64,000 bases of DNA. Origin: Nansenia antarctica (Eukaryota; Chordata; Actinopteri; Argentiniformes; Microstomatidae). This document shows positions 9,549 to 20,286 of the stretch, one piece after another. The notes beneath the pieces were generated by a model, which worked only from the letters and a program-made list of their open reading frames with translations, was not told the DNA's origin and did no database searches. A program made the translations under genes and the position numbers. The DNA lies in the NCBI GenBank assembly GCA_963989245.1, contig OZ022341.1:65408797-65472796 (forward strand). Direction: 5' to 3'. Position 1 is the stretch's first letter, and every line of letters begins with the position of its first letter.

Positions 9549-9753
9549 GCGAGTTTGCCAAAACACGCCATGTCCGAGGTCACCAAGATCTTGACCAAGT
9601 ACACCAACTCCAAGTAATATACCATATATATATATATATATATAATATGTGGTATATTATTATATATATATAATATGTGGTATATTACTTGGAGTTGGTG
9701 TACTTGGTCAAGATCTTGGTGACCTCGGACATGGCGTGTTTTGGCAAACTCGC
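9549..9753. pseudogene. Perfect palindrome of an H2B C-terminal fragment
   Basis: The left arm 9549-9624 and right arm 9678-9753 are exact reverse complements (76 bases each) around a 53-base AT-rich spacer. Each arm encodes an H2B-like C-terminus (LAKHAMSEVTKILTKYTNSK then stop) that differs from the intact copies (…[16 protein letters not shown]). A third, short, damaged tail-like piece (ACCAGCTCCAAATGA) follows at 9772-9786. No H2B gene remains at this unit. Confidence 0.88.
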
Positions 9754-9944
9754 CGGGGCGCAAATACGTGTAGACCAGCTCCAAATGATATACCACATAT
9801 TATAATATAGGCTATATGAGTACAGCAATCAGATTGACAGGACCACTCCAAATCACACAGATTTGGCCAACCTAAGTTCCCTCTTCCTCATTTAGAAAGT
9901 ATTAGATTGCCCGTATGTGCATGCTGTATATGAAACCATTATTT

Positions 9945-10255
9945 ATCAATTTAAGACAGCCAGAGTCAAGTCTCTTCTCAAGAAATCAACCCTTGACCCA
10001 TATTCTGTCCACAACGACAGACTGGCATCCCTCCTCTCCTTCCTATCTAAAACCCTTGAACGAGCTGTATCTAGCCAACTATCTCCTTCAAAATAACTTC
10101 CTCGACCCTCACCAATCCGGCTATACGGCTGTGCATTCTACCGAAACTTCAGGTCTTATATCCCATTTTATTATGTTACTGGTGTTGTATCCTGAACGAG
10201 TACTATTTTATTTGACTAAAGTTTTTTTATTGTTGTAAGTCGCTTTGGACAAAAG
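9945..10255 (+). pseudogene. LINE reverse transcriptase remnant and tail
   Basis: Interrupted frames give VKSLLKKSTLDPYSVHNDRL, LSFLSKTLERAVSSQLS and, in another frame, LLQNNFLDPHQSGYTAVHST, matching the N-terminal part of L2-type RT. The tail TTGTAAGTCGCTTTGGACAAAAG at about 10234-10256 resembles the end of the SINE at 3221-3418. Several frameshifts; inactive. Confidence 0.78.
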
Positions 10256-10559
10256 GTAAATCTTCTATTTTTTTATTTTTAAAATTAAAATCATGTGGGT
10301 TGTTTGTCATGTCGGTCATCTGTCATGTCGGTCATCTGTTCCCTTTGCTTCTCTTTTATATCCATTCTGGTTACTTAGTGTCTAAATTTTACCATGTGCT
10401 GTTGTAAGGAGTCAATCTTATCAGACCATTCTAAACGTCTTGATCAATGTTATGTTCTTCTACTGATTGTGTGTGTCTGTGTGACCGTTAAGAGAGCGCG
10501 TGCGAGCGTGCCCTTCTGTCCATATATATATATATATTATATTGAAATATCTTTGCTTC

Positions 10560-11061
<502 letters not shown>

Positions 11062-11097
11062 ACTATTCGTAAACAACCACCCCCTACAAAAAACAAC

Positions 11098-11113
11098 GGC
11101 TCTTTTAAGAGCC
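11098..11113 (+). terminator. Histone stem-loop of H4
   Basis: Perfect GGCTCTTTTAAGAGCC, 36 bases after the stop. Confidence 0.95.
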
Positions 11114-11212
11114 ACCCATCTCCACACAAGAGAGTTGATTCCATTATTATAGCACATTTTGTTAGGCCTGTACATTCAACGGGTTAAGCTGTCAAAAAAA
11201 CATACGTTGCCA

Positions 11213-11290
11213 AATGAATGAATGAATGGTCTTTATTGTCATTGCTATAGTACAGGTACCAAACAACGACATTTGGGAGGGGTGGCTCCC
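11213..11290 (-). mobile_element. LINE 3' tail with (ATTC)n
   Basis: AATGAATGAATGGTCTTTAT followed by TGTCATTGCTATAGTACAGG, the reverse complement of a LINE end (...CAATGACAATAAAG plus ATTC tail). Copies also at 11470-11570 and 36312-36390. A different unique stretch with a (A)n run follows. Confidence 0.75.
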
Positions 11291-11469
11291 CTGGTGCTAG
11301 GAAAGAAAAAAAAAAAAGGGAAAGGAGTTGGTTTACATAAATACAGGCTATGTACACTATCCACTATACTATACTGTACAGATAAGACGACTAGGGTTGT
11401 CATATTGCACATAGTGTTATTGCACATTCATTTAAAGTGTCGCAGTTTGCAGGCTTGAAATGTACACAT

Positions 11470-11570
11470 TTGAATGAATGAATGAATGAATGGACTTTAT
11501 TGTCATTGCTACAGTACAGGTACCAAACAACGACATTTAGGAGGGGTGGCTCCCCTGGTGTTAGGAAAGG
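11470..11570 (-). mobile_element. LINE 3' tail, second copy
   Basis: Same family as 11213-11290, with the (AATG)n at the left end. Confidence 0.75.
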
Positions 11571-11632
11571 GGAAAAAAATCACAAGAAGGGAAGGTGCTG
11601 GTTTACATAAATAAAGGCTATGTACCTCAGTT

Positions 11633-11937
11633 AACTCCCTTGGTGGAGCTGTTAACGGGCCCCATACAGGATCGTTACACTATCCTCACCGTTCGGGAGA
11701 GCGTGCCCTCACGCTTCACTATGTCAAGTCCCTCACGTGGACACGCCTCTCCGATGGCCTTCCTTCCATCCCAACTTTCTGACACCAGTGTAGCGAACGG
11801 AGACTTGGTAGTGTAACTCGCCCCATGCGGGAATCGAACCCTGATCTCCCGCATAACCGACGACCGCGCTAACCATTAGACCAAGAGAGTTAACTCCCTT
11901 GGTGGAGCTTTTAACGGGCCCCATACAGGATCGTTAC
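11633..11937 (-). repeat. tRNA-like repeat bounded by ~49-bp direct repeats
   Basis: GTTAACTCCCTTGGTGGAGC...CCCATACAGGATCGTTACA occurs at 11633-11681 and again at 11889-11937. Between them, on the - strand, lies a tRNA-like segment with an A box (TGGTCTAATGGTTAGCGCG) and a B box (GGGTTCGATTCCC). The acceptor arm does not pair, so it is not a usable tRNA gene; a SINE or tandem duplicate of one is likely. Confidence 0.65.
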
Positions 11938-13417
11938 AATACATTTTTCATTTCACCGATTTGAATCGTCTCATTTGTATCGATAATTTAACTGTCTCAC
12001 AATGCATCGTTACATTCCTAATCCTAACCATAGAGGAAAGAACCGTTTTATCTCAAGATCATGTTATCCATGAATGACATTCAGTATGTAACAACGCAAG
12101 CTAGCTACCTCGACATTAGATAAGAGGAAATGTTTGCGCGCGGGGTTTCAAACAGGATCATAGAAGGATCCGCAAGAGTGCGCCCAGCTCAGTTTGATCT
12201 ACTCAACAATAATTATTCCGGCAGAAAATCACCAGAGCAGCAGAGACGAACTCTTCGCGGCAGCCATGCTGACTACGGTGTGTTCATGGTGTTTCTACCT
12301 GGAAAAGTGAGCTTCAGAGTGAAGCTCTATGCTTTTTTGTTTGCCATGCCTACCGCCATTCGAAAACTTCCTGTCGTTTACTGAAAGCTATAAAGGAAAA
12401 ACAGTGAACGGTGAAGTACAGGAAGCTGTCCCAATTTAGGGTTAGATGAGACACTCTGGTTAAAAAAAAAAAACTTCGAGATAACGTTTATATAGTATAC
12501 GTGACGTCATGAGCACACCCTCTTATTCCTTAAAAGGAGCGCAAAATGTATGGCTGCATGGAGACAAGCTCAAGCAACAAAGTGAGACAGATAAGACACA
12601 CTTAGGTGATACCAGAGAGTATTCGTATGATTAGAAAGAGGCTTTGATTATACAACATCAGAAGCATATAAGAAGTAAATAAAATAATGAATTCTATTCT
12701 CACTGCTGGGTTTGTCATTTCAGAAAGCTGTGTGGAAGTGACTGTTCACTCACTTGGACATGTATTGTGGCCCTAGGCAAAGTGATGTTGAACTGATTTC
12801 CGTGTTATGATAACCTGGAGGTCCACTGAGATAAGTCCCATAGGTCCACTGAGATAAGTCCCACCCAGTCCCAGCAGATGATCACAAATCTAGATGGTGT
12901 GGATAATATTTCAGCAGGATGTTGTGGAAACACATGCTGTATTGTAGCTGGCCTGTAGCCTTGGGAACTGTGCACAATGTTGGATTTGAGAGAGACAGAA
13001 CAAAGCCTATGGGATATGGGGGTCTGGAAATAGTGGAGAGAAATTCATGATGGCAGACAAACTAAAATGCCTCAGTTAAATGCCTCAGCTCAAGGCCTTT
13101 CTGGTCTGTTGTACTGGTCTGTTGTACTGATTAGATTTAAGCTAACAAAACATCTGCATGTGTGTAGTGTGTCTGTGTCTGGTCTGTGTACATGTGCTAA
13201 GAAGGTATGTGAGAATTGGACTAAGTCAGGGTTCAGAAGTTTAAATGCATAAACACAATCATATTTTTAGAACTGTTACAGTTAACTCTTGCATAAACAC
13301 GTCATTGGCACGTCCTCTTAGATGGAGACAAGTCAAAGAAAACAGGTTTTACTTTATAACATCTCACCCTGCATTACTGTGTTTTGGATAGGTATGCGCT
13401 CTGATGTGTATGCACAG
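11938..13417. other. No gene recognised; CRE-like site
   Basis: About 1.5 kb with no recognisable protein. A palindromic TGACGTCA (CRE) lies at about 12503-12510, and AGGTCCACTGAGATAAGTCCC occurs twice in tandem near 12820-12862. This could be 5' intronic or upstream sequence of the plxdc1-like exons, but nothing proves it. Confidence 0.45.
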
Positions 13418-13552
13418 CAGTATGAGGAACAATCAGAAGCAGTAAGGACCAGAGACCAGGGGTTCTCTTTTGGTCATGCCAGGGTGGGCAGGGAGACACT
13501 GGGGGGAGGACTGACCATCGACACCCTGCCTCACAACATGACACACTTAGTG
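13418..13552 (+). pseudogene. plxdc1: plxdc1-like exon a
   Basis: The translation ends ...TLGGGLTIDTLPHNMTHLV directly before a GTGAGT splice donor (13553-13558), matching the PLXDC1 (TEM7) segment that precedes its plexin-like domain. The start at 13418 (after TGCACAG) is a guess. Phase 0 fits the next exon. PLXDC1 is a single-pass endothelial membrane receptor; only its N-terminal extracellular part is represented here. Confidence 0.65.
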
Positions 13553-13907
13553 GTGAGTGCCGCCATGGAAGTGGTCCAAGAAGCTTTGTCTGAGTAGGAT
13601 GTGTGTGCATGTATGTTAATAGGGGAATTTGCCTTTTGATGTGTTGAATGTTTGAGTTGTGGTAAAATACTGCCCCCTTCTGGCAAAATCAAACCGCACT
13701 CAGTCGGTTCAACCTTTCTGTTGAAAATTCCATGACATGGTCAATGTTATTCTAAGGTTTCTAGAAAAGATTTCTTAACTTATTATGTGTGCGCCCTGAA
13801 TTGTGTATAATATCCTCTCTACTTGCTTGCGCACCATTCATTTACCTCTATCATCCAATCACCTCACTTCCCCTCTTACTCTTCCCACAACCTACTCTTT
13901 ACTTTAG

Positions 13908-14051
13908 GAGGACTTTGCCAGGTATTACTCTTTGCGTAGTTTTGGCCCTGAGGACCAACGCACACATTAACTCTGGGTAGACATGAGCGACCCCCAGCAT
14001 GGCCGAGTCAGAATGCATGGCATTCTGTCCAACACACACAGACAAGCTGCA
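13908..14051 (+). pseudogene. plxdc1: plxdc1-like exon b with in-frame stop
   Basis: The acceptor TTTAG precedes 13908 and the donor GTGAGT follows 14051; 48 codons in phase 0. The translation EDFARYYSLRSFGPEDQRTH-stop-LWVDMS...VRMHGILSNTHRQAA aligns to PLXDC1/2 throughout. The TAA at 13968-13970 sits just before the conserved LWV. Unless this is a sequencing error, the copy cannot make the protein. Confidence 0.8.
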
Positions 14052-14056
14052 GTGAG

Positions 14057-14058
<2 letters not shown>

Positions 14059-14116
<58 letters not shown>

Positions 14117-14121
14117 GCACA

Positions 14122-14194
<73 letters not shown>
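14059..14194. repeat. (CA)n-(CT)n-(CA)n compound microsatellite
   Basis: Two CA blocks flanking a CT block, inside the intron after exon b. Confidence 0.95.
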
Positions 14195-14197
<3 letters not shown>

Positions 14198-14256
14198 GGG
14201 AGGGTGGTGCAATAGCTTGCGAAGAGGGTGGACTGGCCAGTTGTTTGAACTCAGTT

Positions 14257-14328
14257 GGGGGTATAGCTCAGTGGTAGAGCATTTGACTGCAGATCAAGAG
14301 GTCCCTGGTTCAAATCCGGGTGCCCCCT
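14257..14328 (+). tRNA. tRNA-Cys (GCA)
   Basis: A 72-base cloverleaf. The acceptor stem GGGGGTA pairs with TGCCCCC, with T14328 as the discriminator base. A box TAGCTCAGTGGTAGAGC, anticodon GCA at 14289-14291, B box GGTTCAAATCC. A TTTT run follows at 14331-14334 (Pol III stop). No introns. Lies in the same orientation inside the intron between plxdc1-like exons b and c. Confidence 0.97.
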
Positions 14329-14655
14329 CATTTTCTCACACATATCTAAAATAATCCATGAAACCTTCAATTAAAATGGATTTGCCATTTGCAGATAGTC
14401 TGGAATTAGGCATTTGATTGAGTAAACAGCAGCTGGAGAAGGTAGAAAGTATCAAATCATGACAATGTCCATTAGCTATGACATAAGTAATGCCATTTCT
14501 CAAACTCCACAACTGCGAACCTAAAATATTGTCCTTACCATCTGAAAACCATGATGATATAAATTGATATACAACCACATAAAATTATACATACGTATAT
14601 CTGAGTGAGCTGAAATGGTATTTATCCATAAATTCTCAGTTTTGCACACTCCTAC

Positions 14656-14659
<4 letters not shown>

Positions 14660-14739
<80 letters not shown>

Positions 14740-14750
14740 TCTCTCCCTCC
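14660..14750. repeat. (CT)n microsatellite
   Basis: About 90 bases of CT; it also forms the pyrimidine tract in front of plxdc1-like exon c. Confidence 0.95.
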
Positions 14751-14758
14751 CTCTCCAG

Positions 14759-14828
14759 AACGTTGCCCTTTCATTTGACTTTCCCTTCTACGGACATTAC
14801 CTGAGGCAGATTACCATAGCAACAGGAG
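14759..14828 (+). pseudogene. plxdc1: plxdc1-like exon c
   Basis: After a CTCTCCAG acceptor, NVALSFDFPFYGHYLRQIT continues to IATGG and ends at a GTACAT donor (14829). This is the strongly conserved PLXDC motif; LRQITIATGG favours PLXDC1 over PLXDC2. The following exons were not found downstream; LINE and minisatellite sequence begins within 60 bases. Confidence 0.85.
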
Positions 14829-14868
14829 GTACATTTCATTATTCTTCATACATACTGCACCTGCTCAG

Positions 14869-15028
14869 ATGGAGCCACTTGTGATATTTGTGCACCCCCG
14901 ATTCCTGGGGGTGCACATACAGGATGACCTGTCCTGGAAGACCAACACAGCAGCCATCATCAAGAAGGCACAACAGCGGCTCTACTTCCTGAGAGTCCTC
15001 AGGAAATACCACATCAGACAGGAGCTGC
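14869..15028 (+). pseudogene. LINE RT C-terminal fragment
   Basis: The frame FLGVHIQDDLSWKTNTAAII then KKAQQRLYFLRVLRK is typical of Rex1/CR1-like LINE ORF2 near its end. It is cut by a minisatellite; its 3' UTR continues at about 15316-15480. Confidence 0.8.
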
Positions 15029-15313
15029 GTCATAAGGATAGGTGTCATAAGGATAGGTGTCATAAGGAGAGGTGTCATAGGATAGATGTCATAGGATAGG
15101 TGTCATAGGATAGGTGTCATAAGGATAGATGTCATAAGGATAGGTGTCATAAGGATAGATGTCATAAGGATAGGTGTCATAAGGATAGGTGTCATAAGGA
15201 TAGATGTCATAGGATAGGTGTCATAAGGATAGGTGTCATAAGGATAGGTGTCATAAGGATAGGTATCATAAGGAGTAGATGTCATAGGATAGGTGTCATA
15301 GGAGATGTGTCAT
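15029..15313. repeat. 15-bp minisatellite CATAAGGATAGGTGT
   Basis: About 19 units of 14-15 bases with variants (CATAGGATAGGTGT), expanded within LINE sequence. Confidence 0.92.
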
Positions 15314-15315
15314 AG

Positions 15316-15480
15316 CACGTTATGTCCCTTATGTCCTCTGTCTTTTATTGTTACTATTGTCTCTTTCTTTTCTGGCACAGTGTTCAGTGTTGAATGTCTA
15401 GTCCCATTTCATTTCACTGCATGTTTTACTTTGTATTTCTGTGCATGTGACAAATAAAGTACCCTTGAACCCTTGATTTA
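15316..15480 (+). mobile_element. LINE 3' end
   Basis: TTTATTGTTACTATTGTCTC...GTTCAGTGTTGAATGTCTAG...GACAAATAAAGTACCCTTGA: the 3' UTR of the LINE above. Its left part is also found inverted at about 6140-6250. Confidence 0.7.
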
Positions 15481-15546
15481 ATGACGTTACTGCTGTCGTG
15501 GGAACCTCTGAACCACACCATCACCATGCTGGAACTAATGGTAGGG

Positions 15547-15586
<40 letters not shown>
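15547..15586. repeat. (CA)n microsatellite
   Basis: About 20 CA units within the 553-base stretch absent from the inverted copy. Confidence 0.95.
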
Positions 15587-15590
<4 letters not shown>

Positions 15591-15954
15591 TATGAATTAT
15601 GGTATTGTGTGACGCCCTCTCCTGGCGATCTTGTGTATGGTTCTGTCTAAGTCATTAGTCTGCACATCTGTGTCTCGTTACCTCCCTGGTGGCTATATGC
15701 TGACTATTATTATACTTATAATAAATGTTTATTACATTATTATAATGTATCTTTTAATGTTAGCTGATGAAACTTTATATTTGTATATATTTGTATGGAT
15801 TTACTTGTTTAAATCTTGTAGTAATGCTTATATTATTGTGTAATTTTGTTTATCTTTGTTATGCCCCTTGGATTGTATGGTTTATTCTTGTTTTATGATG
15901 TAGTTTATAATACTGCTATTGTGTGTTTTATTGATTACTATTGTTCTATTATAA

Positions 15955-16025
15955 TTTTTTATGTTAAAGCACTATGAGCTGCAACGTTTGCAGGGAAAGT
16001 GCTACACAAATAAAGGTTATTATTA
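15955..16025 (+). mobile_element. L2-like LINE 3' end
   Basis: AAAGCACTATGAGCTGCAAC and CTACACAAATAAAGGTTATT with a short TTA tail: same family as 3590-3910. Confidence 0.75.
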
Positions 16026-16200
16026 TTCACTGGTATGCTGTCTACTCCCTGGTATATACAGTGGAGAAAATAAGTATTTTACCCCCTCTATAATTAGAAT
16101 AGGTAGGTTCAACAGTCGGAGAGAAACGACCTATAATGCAGATTCATGGAGTAGACGGGTGGTAAATGGAAAAACTCGCCTCTCGGGGAGATATTGAGGT

Positions 16201-16216
16201 GGCTCTTAAAAGAGCC
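16201..16216 (-). terminator. Histone stem-loop of H3
   Basis: Perfect stem-loop on the - strand, 32 bases beyond the stop. Confidence 0.95.
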
Positions 16217-16248
16217 TTTGGGGTTTTACTCAGATCAGGGTGGTCATC

Positions 16249-16659
16249 TTAGGCGCGCTCTCCACGGATACGGCGGGCCAGCTGGATGTCTTTGGGCATG
16301 ATGGTGACCCTCTTGGCGTGGATGGCGCACAGGTTGGTGTCCTCGAACAGACCGACCAGGTACGCCTCGCTGGCCTCCTGCAGGGCCATCACAGCAGAGC
16401 TCTGGAAGCGCAGGTCGGTCTTGAAATCCTGGGCGATTTTCCTCACCAAGCGCTGGAAGGGAAGTTTGCGGATCAGCAGCTCGGTGGATTTTTGGTAACG
16501 ACGGATCTCCCTCAGAGCCACGGTGCCGGGCCTGTAGCGGTGAGGCTTCTTCACACCGCCGGTCGCCGGGGCGCTTTTACGGGCAGCCTTGGTGGCGAGC
16601 TGCTTCCTGGGGGCTTTGCCACCGGTGGATTTACGAGCGGTTTGCTTGGTTCTGGCCAT
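16249..16659 (-). CDS. Histone H3.2 with Glu73Lys
   Basis: Full-length 136-residue H3 of H3.2 type (Ser96, Ala31). Identical in protein to the other two H3 genes except FQRLVRKIAQDF, where they have [12 protein letters not shown]. That is Lys instead of Glu at residue 73 (counting without Met), in helix alpha-1 of an almost invariant protein. The codon on the coding strand is AAA. The ORF, promoter and stem-loop are otherwise intact. The gene is the inverted duplicate partner of 5456-5866. DIRS copy A begins 243 bases upstream of its ATG. Confidence 0.97.
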   Translation of the reverse strand: MARTKQTARKSTGGKAPRKQLATKAARKSAPATGGVKKPHRYRPGTVALREIRRYQKSTELLIRKLPFQRLVRKIAQDFKTDLRFQSSAVMALQEASEAYLVGLFEDTNLCAIHAKRVTIMPKDIQLARRIRGERA

Positions 16660-16716
16660 GGCGCTAACTTCCTACGTTCAGTTGGAGTGTAGCCAGTCTA
16701 CAAAGAAAGTGTTACA

Positions 16717-16804
16717 TTTATAAACCTCAGTCTTGCCCCGATTGGGTGGCGAATATAGACGAGCTCATTGGCTCGTTGTCTCCTCCTTCTCCGGCTGCCA
16801 TTGG
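16717..16804 (-). promoter_or_regulatory. H3 promoter
   Basis: TATA (TTTATAAA) at 16717-16724 and inverted CCAAT at 16741-16745, 16767-16771 and 16800-16804. DIRS copy A is inserted 98 bases further up, leaving these intact. Confidence 0.88.
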
Positions 16805-16902
16805 ACACGAGCCCCGTCCACGTCATTGCCGCCAAATTCAAACACTTGAACCCTGCCGCTTCCTATGTTCGGCCCTTCCCCCAAACAGGCTTCAGAGATG
16901 TT

Positions 16903-17048
16903 CTATATCGTGGAGCTCCGCCCCATAGGGGAGCTCTGCTCCTATTGGTTTACCCGCTACCTAAAGTAGCCAATGACTGAATTTTTCAATGCCTGCGCCC
17001 GCCTGGGGTGCTATATAAAGGGGTGTACTTCGCTCCCTCATTCTCCCA
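16903..17048 (+). repeat. DIRS copy A left ITR with TATA and CCAAT
   Basis: Contains CTATTGG and CCAAT motifs and TGCTATATAAAGG (about 17010-17022) ahead of gag, so it is the likely promoter of the element. Confidence 0.85.
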
Positions 17049-17131
17049 AAAAGTTCAGCACGGGTTTATATCTGAAGACTGAGAAGGACGACTACTAAGA
17101 CTGGAGGACCCGCCAGACTTTTCCCTTCAAG

Positions 17132-18110
17132 ATGGATCGTCCGCCGCCTATGGAGAAGTTCCTCCGGGACGCCTGCCGCTGCGACTTCCAAGCAGCGGAG
17201 GACACTTTTCAGCGGAGGAGACTTTTCCCTTCAGCGATGGATCGTCCGCCGCCGACCACGAAGAAGTTCCTCCGGGACACCTGCCGCTGCGATTTTCTAG
17301 CAGCGGAGCACAAGCAAGAACGGCGTTCTGGGCAGGCACCTCCCCAAGTAGGGATGGTCCCGCCCGCTCAGCCGGCCCTGACATCACGCCGCCCTCACCC
17401 AGCTGAGTGGTCGGTGCCGGCGTCAGAATCAGAAAGCTCTGATGAGAGCGAGCGGCAGGTAGAGCATGTGCTCCCCGCCCTCGCCCCCCCATCACTCCAC
17501 CACGACTTCCAGGGCCTCCTGGAAGCTGCGGCAGGCGTGTTGGCAATTCCCCGTCCCGCCTCCCCTCCCCCAACGGAGTCCTTCTGGGAGAAGGACCTGT
17601 TTTACGGGAAAAGGGCGAAGCGACAGGACCAACCTCCTAACGCTGTCCTCCCGGGCTTAGATAAGTTCGTGGAGGACAAGTGGGGAGAACCACTCACAGG
17701 CAGGGCGCCGGTGAAGGCGTTCTTGCCTTTTACCAGAGTGGAGGGGCTCGCGGAGGGGATGACCAACGGCTCCCCGCCGCTCGAACCAGCGCTAGCCGCC
17801 TACTTGGTACCGGGGTCCAGCGCCTGGTCGGTGCCTAAAAAACCTATGCCGCCCAACCAGCGTGACAGGTTTAACGCCACCCTGGTAGACAAGAGCTACG
17901 CTCTCGGTGCGCAGGCGGCGGCAGCGGCGAATAACATCGCCGTGTTTAACGCCGCCATTGCGAAAATCACCACAGACCCTACGGTTTGTCTGCAGCGGAG
18001 ACGGTGCTTCTGAGCAAGCTCAGTGCCGCGACGATGTACCTGGCCCAGGGCGTCGCGGTTTGTGGGGGTCGCCTGATGGCAAACGCGGTGGTGCAGCAGT
18101 GACAGATGTG
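17132..18110 (+). pseudogene. DIRS gag-like ORF, copy A (frameshifted)
   Basis: Starts MDRPPPMEKFLRDACRC and carries an internal near-repeat of its first 35 or so residues (MDRPPPTTKKFLRDTCRC). The frame is open to 18013, but compared with copy C four bases are missing near 17974, and a CGA codon has become TGA near 18100. The copy keeps the 7-C run near 17486-17492 in frame, where copy C has 8. Function is assumed from position; gag of DIRS is poorly conserved. Confidence 0.75.
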
Positions 18111-18799
18111 GCTGTCTCTCACCACCATGACCGGGGCGGACCGGATGGCCCTACTGAATGCTCCAATAGAGAGACAAGGGCTATTCGGTCCCACCATGGA
18201 CACCTTGACGGTGCGCCTGGCCGCGATGGAGGAGGCTAAGAGGCACCTTGCCAGCCACCTTCCCTTCCAGCGACCCTCTACCTCTTCTTCTTCCGCCGTG
18301 GTGACGACTAGACCGTCAACGGCTGCGAAACGGAGGTTTCGGTGTGATGCGGCACTTGCTCCACCTCTACAGACGGAGCCATGCCCCACTCGGCATCCCC
18401 AGCCCCCGCCGCTGACCACTGGGAGGGTCCGCTACGGCCCCCCACGGCAGCGTGGCCCGGTTTCACTGGCGGAGGGGTCGGTAATGACCCCACCACCGGT
18501 TTCCTCTTCATGGCTGCTACCTCATAAAGAGGTAAAAGAAGGAAAATCGCCACATTACTTTTTCAGTAAAGGTGATTTTCCCATGTTATCTACCGGAGCG
18601 GAGACGCGCCTGCCTTGTCGGAGCGTGGTCCAATCGCTACCGGTTAGAAACGAAGCGGAGACTGGCCCAGCGTACCAGCGTGTGGCCAGCTCTCTGCCTA
18701 ACAGACTTACCCCTATCACGACACAAACGGGGTTAAACACCCCTGTCTGTAGCCGTATAGAATAGAGGGATCGTTATTTACATCAATAACCCCTCCATG

Positions 18800-20286
18800 T
18801 CTATCAGGATCTGGCCCAGCTCATGAGCGTGCGAATCACAGAGAGGCACAGGAAATTTCTACGTTTTGCCTTCCAAGGGAAGGTTTACGAGTACACGTGC
18901 CTGCCCTTCGGGTACGCGCTTGCTCCTCAAACTTTCTCCAAATGCGTGCAGACAGCACTCGAACCACTGAGGCGAAACGGGATACGCATATTAGCATATC
19001 TCGACGACCTACTGGTCTTGGCCCAATGCCCAAATCGAGCCATTCGGGACGCAACCTCACTGGTGCAGCACCTCACTCAGCTGGGGTTAGCTGTCAACTG
19101 GACAAAGAGTGCTCCGTGGCCGGCTCAACAGTTTTCCTATCTAGGCATTCAGTTGGATACTGCCAAGATGAGGGCCAGTTTATCGGCACCACGGAGAGCG
19201 ACACTGACGTCAGCTCTCCGGGTGTGTCGAGTGACAAATACAATCACCGGTCTGTCAATGATGTCCTTACTAGGACTGATGTCTGCAGCCCATGTAGTGG
19301 TCCCCTTAGGTCTATTACACATGCGCAGACTGCAGAGGTGGTTCGCACGACTGCGACTGGATCCAGTGAGACACCGTCGCAAGTTGATTGTAATACCGAG
19401 ATCGGTCAAGACCGACCTGAGCTACTGGAGAGACCCGCGCGTCATCGCGCGCGGAGTTGCCATGGGCAGACCGGCATCCCACTACCCAGTCTTCACGGAC
19501 GCGTCGTTGACTGGGTGGGGAGGAGTGTGTCAGGCAGGTTCGGTGGCAGGAAGATGGGGACCGTTATTGACGCGTCACATCAACCTGCTGGAACTCGAGG
19601 CGGTGAAGTTAACGCTACTTCATTTTGCCCCGGTGTTAAAGGATCTGGACGTGTTAGTCAGATCCGACAACAGGACAACAGTAGCATACATCAATCGTCA
19701 AGGGGGAGTACGCTCAGCGTCACTTCATCGCCTAGCGACAGATATATGGCTGTGGGCTGTCACACACCTGAGTTCGCTAAAAGCTCTCCACATTCCAGGT
19801 CTGCTCAACGAAGGAGCAGATCTGTTATCACGGGGAGGCCCGAGGGACGACGACTGGAGGTTAGCACCCTCCATTGTGTCTCTTTTTTTGGCACGGTTCG
19901 GGCAAGCAGAAGTGGATCTGTTTGCGTCCCGGACGAATGCGCAGTGTCGCCTTTGGTTCTCCCTGCGCGAACAGGACAACCCGCCATTGGGAGTCGATGC
20001 ATTCGCACACCACCCATGGCCGAGGGTCTTGTTATACGCGTTCCCACCCCTGACATCTATCCTCACACTGTTGGCACGAGTGAGGTCAGAGAGACTAGAG
20101 TTAATTCTTGTAGCCCCGGACCGTCCCGGAGCCCCGTGGTTTCCGGAACTGATGGAGATGTTGGTAGAGGGCCCATGGCCCATACCTTATCGACAAGATG
20201 CACTCTCTCAAGCCAGAGGCTTGGTGAGGGGGCCGCCTATGATGGGGGGCCCCCTCATGGCCTGGTTACTGAGAGGGATTTGTTAG
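18800..20286 (+). pseudogene. DIRS RT-RNase H-MT, copy A (RT N-terminus deleted)
   Basis: An open frame from 18823 has RT motif B (LPFGYALAPQTFSKC), the catalytic YLDDLL, RNase H (FTDASLTGWGG, LLELEAVKLTLL, DNRTTVAYIN) and the DIRS-type C-terminal methyltransferase-like region (EVDLFASRTN, PWPRVLLYAFPPL). The first RT motifs, including the first catalytic Asp (IDLRDAYF in copy C), are deleted. Upstream a 5-base duplication (AATAG near 18762) adds a break. Confidence 0.9.

Noticed and set aside
11820..11888. Second tRNA gene on the - strand
   Set aside because: A and B boxes are present but the acceptor stem does not pair and it lies in a direct-repeat structure.
12130..12384. 84-codon frame as a gene or a first plxdc1 exon
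   Set aside because: No recognisable similarity, no signal peptide and no supported splice site.
14200..14354. Peptide GYSSVVEHLTADQEVPGSNP
   Set aside because: It is the translated tRNA-Cys gene, a well-known false protein.
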